A stretch of 64,000 bases of DNA, taken from positions 18,412,690-18,476,689 of the forward strand of contig NC_051449.1 of NCBI RefSeq assembly GCF_001649575.2, given 5' to 3'. This document shows positions 56,170 to 64,000 of the stretch, piece after piece (position 1 is the first letter of the stretch; every line of letters begins with the position of its first letter). The stretch is from Kryptolebias marmoratus (taxonomy: Eukaryota; Chordata; Actinopteri; Cyprinodontiformes; Rivulidae). The notes under the pieces are model-generated. The model was not told where the DNA came from. It saw only the letters and a program-made list of their open reading frames with translations, and ran no database searches. Made by a program: the position numbers and the translations under genes.

Positions 56170-57450
56170 TATCTTTAGATGCACTAATTGCACATTTAGT
56201 CACACTAGTTCAACATCCTGGTGCACTAGTTGAACAAACACTCTTACTAGTAGCACATATTTGGTCAACTACTGGCACTTTTTTCAGAAAAAGTTGTATT
56301 AGTTAGCCAAAGTGCTGCATTAGTAGCCCAAAAGTCCCAACTAGTCAGCTTTTTTACACAGTATTGAGTCATTGGCCAAAACTAGTAGACAAATGTATCA
56401 TCTAAGGTAACTAGTAAACATAAACAATCCTCTCAACTAATTAACACACATTTTCCCTACTAGTCATCTCATGGCAAAGTGTCAAATGTGAACACTAGTC
56501 AAATAGTGTAACCTAAAAATTTAACTTGTTAACTAAAGACTAAAGTAAAGTAAAGACTAAAATTCTCACTAGTCAACTTACTGAAATAGTTTTGATCTAA
56601 ATAGTTTAGCAAAAAATTTCAACTAATTTACTAGTGCACACAGACTAATTAACTAGTAAGACTCAAAATATTTACTAGTCAACAACTGGAACAAATTTTG
56701 GGATGTGGCAAGCAGTTTATTTATTTATTTGATATTTGCAGATTTAGTTGCACTAGTTAAAAATCTTGGTGAACTAGTTGAGTAAACACTCTTACTAGTA
56801 ACTCTTTTTGCCAACTAATGGCACTTTTTTCTAACTAGTCAGAGGAAAAGTCATATTAACAAGCCAAAGTGCCATACTAGTAGTCCAATAGTCTTAACTA
56901 ATCATCAACTGTGACATATTAGGTAACTAGTGAGGTAACTCTTACATATTAACCAGTCAACACAAATTTTGCACACCAGACAACTAACAGTCTAATGTGT
57001 GTAGTAGACTAGTGTGACCTAAATTCCCTCTAGTTGACCAGCTGAAATGGGTTTGACCTTACTAGCTAACTAGTGGAACAAAAACAAAAGTTAACAAGTT
57101 AACTAGTGAACTAGTCATTCACAAATTCTCCATAGTTGACTAGTTAAAGCTTTATTTTCCTTGCTAGTGAACTAGTGCAGCTAAATGTCAACTATCTGAA
57201 TGGTGCACCTAAAGTCATTATAACAAAACTGCTTCAACTAGCTGACTAGCAAGCATTTTAGTATTACTAGTTGACTAGTTAAGTATTAGGCTTAAGTCAA
57301 CAGGTGTGCAGAATTTGTGCTAACAAATAAACATGCAAGGTTTTTTTATGTTACTAGTTAACTTGTATGTTGTCAGCTATTGTCTACTAGTTTAGTCCAG
57401 TGGTCAAGTAGCACATTAAAAACTGACTAGTTGGAATTTTTGAGCTACTA
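56170..57450. repeat. CTAGT/ACTAGT-rich degenerate array
   Basis: About 30 CTAGT words, mostly as ACTAGT, are spread over 1.28 kb, with many one-base variants (CTAAT, TTAGT, CCAGT). They often occur as pairs such as TTGACTAGTT. A segment near 56190-56345 is repeated in altered form near 56740-56900 (offset about 550 bp). Chance would give one or two CTAGT. It is not one of the standard microsatellite types and has no coding frame. Confidence 0.75.
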
Positions 57451-57479
57451 CTACAACACTTCAGTTGACTAATGTGGCT

Positions 57480-58030
57480 TCTGCGCCAACCTTAGTATGT
57501 AGAATAAAGGTAGACCTGAACCGGAACAGAACCAGCCTTCCTGTTGGCCCGTTCTGGTTTGAGTCTTAAGCCCCGCCCCTCCATGTAAACAAACGGGACA
57601 TTGGCTTTGATGGAAATAAAAACTGTAATCAGTTATTTCATGCTTAAAACAAAGGTCATGTGACACCATGATTGCGTGCAGATTAAAGCCCCATATCCGC
57701 AGTGTGCAAGTGCTGGTTCCAAAAATACAACATGGCAGCTTCTGTAAATCGCTTCCTGCTGTCTTCAAGTGACCGAATGTGACGTAGTTGTGAGGGGAAA
57801 TGATTCTTGATTCCAGGGATCTTGAATAAACAGCCCCCTCTCAGCCGACCAGCAGACTGCAAACCCAGAAGCTTTGTGCTGTGCAGCTGCACCGCCGTGC
57901 TGCCCAGTGTGCACACCTATATGTGCTCGTTTGATTAACAACTCGATTGATTTTTGTTGCATCACTGAAATGGCTGGTGCTGAAAAGCGAATTCTGGACA
58001 TGTAAACATTTCTGATCCAGACACACGCTG
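57480..58030. other. GC-richer unclassified segment upstream of col6a2
   Basis: It differs in composition from the flanks and has wording I associate with fish interspersed repeats (AGCCCCGCCCCTCCATGTAAACAAACGGGACAT region). Short overlapping frames on the minus strand do not look like a known protein. Unassigned. Confidence 0.35.
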
Positions 58031-58696
58031 TGAACATAATTGTCAGAGCGTCAAGGCCTCCTGCAGCGAACAGTTCTAGGTTTTCTGTGACACTGAAACC
58101 TGATAAAATCAGTTCATTTGAAACAATCCTGGTAATTTAACCCACATCCCTCTCTCTGCTGCCAGATACAGGTTGATCTGGCTTATTCTTGTGTCGTCAC
58201 CAACAAAATACATGTTTTCCTTCTGTAAAAACGATTGTAGTTATAGTTTGGTAACTTTATCTGGTTTGAGACAAATGTTGGTATTTGTTGGTTATTTGGG
58301 ATTCGTTTTGATTCATTTTCTCAATTCCAACAAAGCAAAGAGGCGTGTTCCTGTGACATTTTGAAACCATTAAAATAAGTGCGTGGCTTCCTTCTTTTCC
58401 CAAAGCAACAGTAGGAGATTTATTTGTTGGACACTTACTTTAAAACAGAATTTAATCTTGATAGTTTCACTGGCAATGAACAAATGCCTAATGAAAGATT
58501 GGTGGTTTAAGCATATTTCCCCCATACTTAGGCTTTAAAGTATTTGTGTTTTCTGCCTTCTTATTTTCCTAATTCTGTCTTTTTACCCTTTTTATGAGCT
58601 ACCAGCACAAATATTTGAGGAGAAAAGGGAAGACAACATTAGCTCAGGTGTCCTGTGACTGTATGTGTCGAACAGGAGAAGAAGAAGAAGACGAAG

Positions 58697-61600
58697 ATGC
58701 TGGGGTTGGAGATCGTCGCGCTCTGCCTTCTATTTGGAGCCCTGACTCATGCCCAGAAAGCAGAGTGCAGCACCAGTGAGAGCCACAAACGTCAACAACA
58801 ACAATGCAATTTCATTTTCAACACAAATTTCTAAGTTTCCAACAACCCTGAGACACGTTTGTTGTTGTGTGTCTCTTCCAGAGAAGAGGGATTGTCCCAT
58901 AGACTTGTACTTCACCATAGACACGTCGGAAACCATTGCCCTGCAGGAGTCGCCTCCAGGAGCGCTTGTGAACAGCATCAAGGTTCTTCTTTTATTTACA
59001 GTTTTAAAGATGTTTTTCACAGCAAACAGCTGTGGTCAGATTTAAGCATATTGATGTATTTATTCTATTATATATAATGACTAAGTAGACTAGACTCTGA
59101 CCATTTATATGAGAAACATAATAAATTATAGGTTGCTTGTTTTCCCGTTACACATGTAATAACTATTGTATGCCTATTGTTTCATAAAGTTAAAGTATTG
59201 TCATTTTTAATGACTTTACCAGTGAATCTTTTAAAACTGCAGTTCACTGTTAGCCGGGAACCACCGGCTTTGGGGTCTTGAGAAGATTTTAAGAAAATAA
59301 ATTAAAATTTTAAACGTCTACTAATATATTTGGCCTAATTGTTCTGACAGACTATAAGATTAAATGGTTGCTGGGACAGCTGGAGTTACTGTTCACACAG
59401 TACTCAACAGTGATTACTCCTACAGCAATAATTTAGATCTTTTGAAGTGGCTCTGTGAAGGAGTTATGAACAGTTAATATCTTATCTGTTGTTACAGATA
59501 GCTCTTTCATTGACCTAAGTTTAGAGAAACAGTGTTTAACTCCGACCAGACTGACAAACTAATGCCAAGTTGGAGCGGGGCGGAGGCTAAAGTGGATTGC
59601 TGCCATTTTAAAACACCTCAAATCTTAATGATTTATTAAAGGAATGCATTTCGTCTCCCACCTTGCATGTAAAAGTTTTAAATAAAGATCTCATATAATC
59701 TGTGTTGGGGGTCAGGCCTGCCTACTGCCACATCAAGTTTTAGCTTAGTATCTGTAAAATTGACTGAGTTGTAGCCATTTTTGTGCTACTAAGGTTGATT
59801 AACTGTGTAAAAGTTAATCAGTTGCAGACATAAATCTAATTATTAATTACTGAGAGTTTCATTAAAGTCTGTCCAGTGGTTTATGAGAGATTTTGCTGAC
59901 ACACACACAGCCAATGGTATGATTACCTGCCTTTCATGGCAATGAGTGATAAAAACTTCATACTGGTTCATGGGAACTTTGTTTCATAAACTTTTAACAC
60001 TGGCATCAGTTTCAGATGACACAGTTAATGACATAGATTTGTATGGAGATAAATTAGTCTCAAAAGTATTTACAAAATTGTAAAACAACATTCACAAATA
60101 TAAAAACAGATTTTAAGCAAAATGCTACAAATACAAGTTGTCAAATGCACGTGCATGGATCACCTGCTGTGGACGGCTCAGTCAACACAAGCGCACAGAT
60201 CGGCTGCCTGTGCATGTGACTTTTGACACTTTACTCACGCTCCAGTTCACAAATGTAAACGTACAGGTAGGTTATTCTTTTGGAAAATCTTCCTGAAAAA
60301 TGTCGCGAGCAGCAGCCCCCTCTTGTGGCAGCACCCTAGCTTTAGAACCTGGAGCAAAGCAAAACATTGCTTTTAAAAGTTTTTAAAAAACAAATTGGTT
60401 CGCCATTTTTATTTACAATAAAATGTCTCACTTGTGCTGATCAAAACACAATGTGCATAATGTGTTGTATCTCCTTTTTGTAGACTTTCACTGAGGACTT
60501 TGTGGCGCGACTGAAGGATGAAGATATCAGGGGTGTTGTCCATATCAAATGGAACATTGGTGGACTCCACTTCTCCCAGAAACAAGAGATTATCAGTAAC
60601 ATTGGACCTGCAAATGAGTTCATCAGTGTGAGTATCACACACACGAACACACACATCCTGTTTACTTCCCTTTACTGCAGAAACCCCTAACCCAAACACA
60701 TTCAGCAGATGTGTTGAGTCCTAAGCCAGTCAAATTGTGTCGATAGACATTATTGATAGTAGACCTATGGAAGCACAACGACAGGTAAACACAGGTGTCG
60801 CGAATAGCACTAGTAAGGTTGTGTTCTTATCCTTAGTTTATATGACCTGTGTTTGTCTAGTATTTCATGCTGTAAAAAAAAATCAAAAATCCATGTGTCT
60901 CACAGAAGCGACAACAGGTCTTTTGTATTAAGAGGCAACAGCTTAGCACTGAAACTGGAAACAGCCAAAACAGAAATCCTCACTCTGTTTAGCTCTTATA
61001 AAAGTCTGTTTAAATTAAATTTAGTAAATTTACAGGTGCTTGTATGGGATGTCACTTTTTAGCTAGTTCCTTCATTGTCCCATGTTGGTTACATCACTTC
61101 TATTTCTCAAGGAGAAGAAAAAAAGGGGGAAGTTTTTTTATGCTGCAGTCTTTATACAGATTTAAATTAAATGGGTAAAGAAGTACCTGTTCATTCTTGC
61201 AGAAACTCAGGGTAATCAACTACCTGGGAAAGGGCACTTACATTGATTGCGCCCTCAAAGCCATGACAAGGGAAATGCTGCAATCACCCTCAAGCTCCTC
61301 GGGCCTTCGTTTTGCTGTGGTCATCACTGACGGCCACGTGACCGGAAACCCATGCGGCGGCATTAAGGTGTCAGCAGAGGAGGCTCGTGATAAGGGCATC
61401 CGGGTATTTGTTGTGGCAGCATCGGCAAACATCGAAGAGACTGGGCTGAGGGAGATCGCCAACTCGCCAGCTTCAGTTTACAGGGACGATTACATGGCTG
61501 TGGATCTTTCACAGGGCAAAGTCCAGATACACACTGAAACCATGGACCGCATCATCAAGACAATGGTAACGCACAATCATGCACTTACAGATCAAACACA

Positions 61601-64000
61601 GATAATGACCTGTCTGCTCACGCTTTGTTTCTTTTTGTCTTTACAGAAACATTTGGCTTATACGGAGGTAAGATTGGACTTCTATCAGAGATATATTTGA
61701 AATAAATCATAAATATCTGAGTCAGATCAGCTAACTTTCTGTACTATCACTGACTGTTTCTCTTCATCATCAACAAAACTAGTGTTACAAAGTGTCCTGT
61801 CGAGAGACTGAAGGGCCTCCTGGTCCAAAAGGCCACAGAGGACAGAAGGTGAGTTTTGCACACATAAACATTTGCAGCATCTACAACACACACTGTTCAC
61901 TGTCATCCTCACGGGTGTTTTCTCCTTTGAACCCGTTGACTGCAGGGAGCTAAAGGGGACAACGGTGACCCAGGACTGAAAGGAGATAGAGGTCGCCCAG
62001 GAGACCCTGGTATTGAAGGTCCCATTGGTCAGCCTGGTATCAAAGTAAGTGCTTTTCTCTGACCCATTGTCCGCTGGACCAGAACAAATTATCAGCATTG
62101 TTTTAAACTGAGATTTGATATTTGCTTGTCCTTTATTTCCTTTCTATAGGGTGAACCAGGTCATAAGGGCGAGAAGGTGAGGCTTCAGCTAGATTTTGTG
62201 TGGTTTCAAATAGCTTCTTTGATATTCAGCTTTGAGTTTTTCATCAGTGATTTAAAACTGGTTGAAAGTGCTGACAAGCTTGGTGAATAATTGATATTCT
62301 GTCCACACACAGGGGGAAATAGGAACTCAAGGGAAAAAGGTAGGTCATTTTCTTAATAAAACCTCACTTGTTGTTTATTCACACTTGCCAATAATTGATG
62401 GGTTTTTTTTCTCTAATTGGCCTCATTTATTGTTATTAGGGTGTAGCTGGCATTCCAGGACGCGATGGAACGGATGGGCAGAAGGTAAAGTTTGGGGATG
62501 AGCCTTTGTTCTGTGCTTCAGGGAGAATATGTTCTGAAAAAGACCTTTAGTATTTTTTGGTAGTGTCATTAATTTTTATAAAATTATACTTTCAGGGTAA
62601 AATTGGCCGAATTGGTGCTCCAGGTTGCAAAGGAGACCCAGGCGACAAAGTAAGACCCTTGTGATTTGATCATCTCCAATGCACTGTGTTATTGCCTATT
62701 GATAATTTATGTTAAATGGTTTTCAGGGTCCTGATGGTCACCCTGGAAATGTTGGTGAACGTGGTCCCCCTGGAACTGATGGAGAAAAGGTACGCAACCC
62801 CTTCACTCCTTACTGATAAAACCCAATCCATCACTCATCCAGTCCATGATTAAACACTGCTTCATTTTCTCTAGGGTGATCCTGGACGTCCTGGAAGACC
62901 TGGTCCCCAAGGCCAACCCGGAGAGGCTGGACCAAAGGTGAAACAGATAACAGAGATGAGGAAATGTGTCATTTGCTGAGATTAACAGGCTAGAAGTATT
63001 TCTTAAAGTTGTCAGTACTGAAGGAAAAAACTCTAAAACGTGATGTTTCATCTGCAGGGAGAGAGTGGAAGTCCTGGATCACCTGGCCTTCCTGGAGATA
63101 AGGGAAACCAAGTAAGATGCTTTAGACAACTAAATCTGTGAGTCATGAACAGTCTGTCACACCGAGTGGTTGATCTGATTGTTTTGTTTGTTAGGGCCGA
63201 CCTGGACTTGCGGGAAAGACAGGCGAGGAAGTAAGAATACCTGATTTACTTAGTATCACATGTTCTGTTTTATGCTGCCTGATGGCCTCAATAACTGTGT
63301 TTTTTATTTCAGGGAAGAAGAGGAGACCATGGGTCAAAAGGAGCACAAGGGCCAGCTGGTGATAAAGGAGAAAAGGTACGAGCTCAGATAGTCAGTGGTA
63401 CAAATATGAATCATTCTTCTTTTTTGCATTAGCCCAAATTATTTTAGTCTGCTTTATTTTCAGTATTAAGACAATTGGAGGTTAAGTGCTGATATAATTA
63501 TGTTTCAGGGTGAATCAGGGCCAGAGGGCCAGAGAGGAGTCGTGGGTACAGAAGGAGCTAGCGGACCAAAGGTAGAAAGAACTATTTCATTTCATTAGCT
63601 AGTACCTTGTAAGAAAAATAACATCATAAAATCAACATATACTCCGTAACTTGCTTTTATTGCCATGCTTGCATCTTTTTAAAAATTTAAACAGGGAGAC
63701 GCTGGCCTGCCAGGACCCAGGGGAGCACCAGGAACACCAGGGGGGCCTGGAAGAAATGTAGGTTAACATTTTTTAAAAAGTCCCTTAAAGATAGCTGTTA
63801 TTTTAACATCCTTTGAACCTTAGGGTACCAGAGGCGACCCTGGAGATGCTGGACCAAGAGGAGAGCCTGGAGTGCTCGGACCAAAGGTTAGTACCTGTGT
63901 GTTTGTGGTCTCATCATCCTCAGACTGTTTCAGGTCTGTAGCAACACTTTTTCATCTTGAATGTGTGCATCTCTTCAGGGAGACACGGGAAGACCTGGCT
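58697..64000 (+). CDS. col6a2: Collagen VI alpha-2 chain, 5' part (truncated by window end)
   Basis: Second collagen VI chain, downstream of col6a1 in the same orientation. 20 coding exons: 58697-58775, 58882-58982, 60484-60627, 61203-61565, 61647-61667, 61783-61848, 61946-62044, 62150-62176, 62313-62339, 62440-62484, 62596-62649, 62727-62789, 62875-62937, 63058-63111, 63195-63230, 63313-63375, 63509-63571, 63695-63757, 63824-63886 and 63979-64000 (cut). That is about 505 residues: a signal peptide ([20 protein letters not shown]), an N1 VWA domain and the first part of the helix. It matches human COL6A2 ([42 protein letters not shown]). The MIDAS of N1 reads DTSET instead of DTSES. The two C-terminal VWA domains lie beyond the window. 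Confidence 0.96.
58882..61667 (+). CDS. col6a2: col6a2 N1 VWA-domain exons
   Basis: Four exons (58882-58982, 60484-60627, 61203-61565, 61647-61667). They encode [64 protein letters not shown] and MKHLAYTE. The middle of the domain is one 363-nt exon, whereas col6a1 splits the same part over several exons. Confidence 0.94.
59431..59640 (+). repeat. Solitary left arm of the foldback repeat
   Basis: TTTAGATCTTTTGAAGTGGC, TCTGTGAAGGAGTTATGAAC and TAATATCTTATCTGTTGTTA match the left arms at 31722 and 35371. The right arm is absent. It lies in col6a2 intron 2. Confidence 0.6.
59720..59950 (-). repeat. Unclassified dispersed repeat, inverted copy
   Basis: The reverse complement contains CTCATAAACCACTGGACAGAC, TTTAATGAAACTCTCAG, CAACTGATTAACTTTTACAC and GGCTACAACTCAGTCAATTTTA, in the order of the col6a1 intron copies. 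Confidence 0.6.
61783..64000 (+). CDS. col6a2: col6a2 triple-helix exons, first 15
   Basis: The first of these exons (61783-61848) carries CYKVSC and the junction [10 protein letters not shown]. The rest are 27-99 nt, all multiples of 9, with a Gly codon first. A helix cysteine ([10 protein letters not shown], exon 62596-62649) is conserved with human. No Gly substitution or frame break is seen up to the window end. Confidence 0.95.

Overview
The window is nuclear DNA of a ray-finned fish, almost certainly a teleost. It is AT-rich and intron-rich, with GT-AG introns and vertebrate-type genes. It also carries fish-type repeat remnants: L2-like and RTE/Rex-like LINE tails, Tc1/mariner and hAT remnants, and SINE-like and foldback copies. 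Repeats with this wording are familiar to me from percomorph and killifish-like genomes, but I cannot fix the species.

Four protein-coding genes lie on the + strand, head to tail. (1) Positions 988-10068 hold the 3' part of a voltage-gated sodium channel alpha subunit (end of domain II to the C-terminus, 11 exons); its 5' part lies before the window. (2) Positions 17590-21898 hold a 7-exon gene. Its first six exons encode a TIN2/TINF2-like N-terminal domain (shelterin), and its last exon encodes 18 C2H2-type zinc-finger units. (3) Positions 24938-48191 hold a complete col6a1 (collagen VI alpha-1; 35 coding exons, 1007 residues by my joining). (4) Positions 58697-64000 hold the first 20 coding exons of col6a2, cut by the window end inside the triple helix. 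col6a1 and col6a2 are also tandem neighbours in human, and their products assemble with an alpha-3-type chain into collagen VI microfibrils. The sodium channel and the TINF2-zinc-finger gene next to them are not part of the human arrangement I know.

Gene-poor stretches are 10.1-17.3 kb (microsatellite, LINE tail, decayed zinc-finger and SINE-like pieces), 22.0-24.6 kb (3' flank, then the col6a1 promoter region) and 48.2-58.7 kb. The last holds the col6a1 3' UTR, a CpG-rich island that is probably the col6a2 promoter with a noncoding first exon, and an unusual 1.3-kb block packed with CTAGT motifs. The large col6a1 introns hold a foldback element split by an L2-type LINE tail, a second complete foldback copy, a Tc1-like remnant, a hAT-type MITE with a perfect 8-bp target duplication, several copies of one unclassified repeat, and a minus-strand exon-like segment.

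The most notable points are the TINF2-domain/zinc-finger fusion with its duplicated six-finger block, the CTAGT-rich array, a sodium-channel intron that looks like a former AT-AC intron now readable as GT-AG, unusual residues around the sodium-channel pore loops, and the transposon nesting. All exon joins were made by reading splice sites by eye; no search or RNA data were used.
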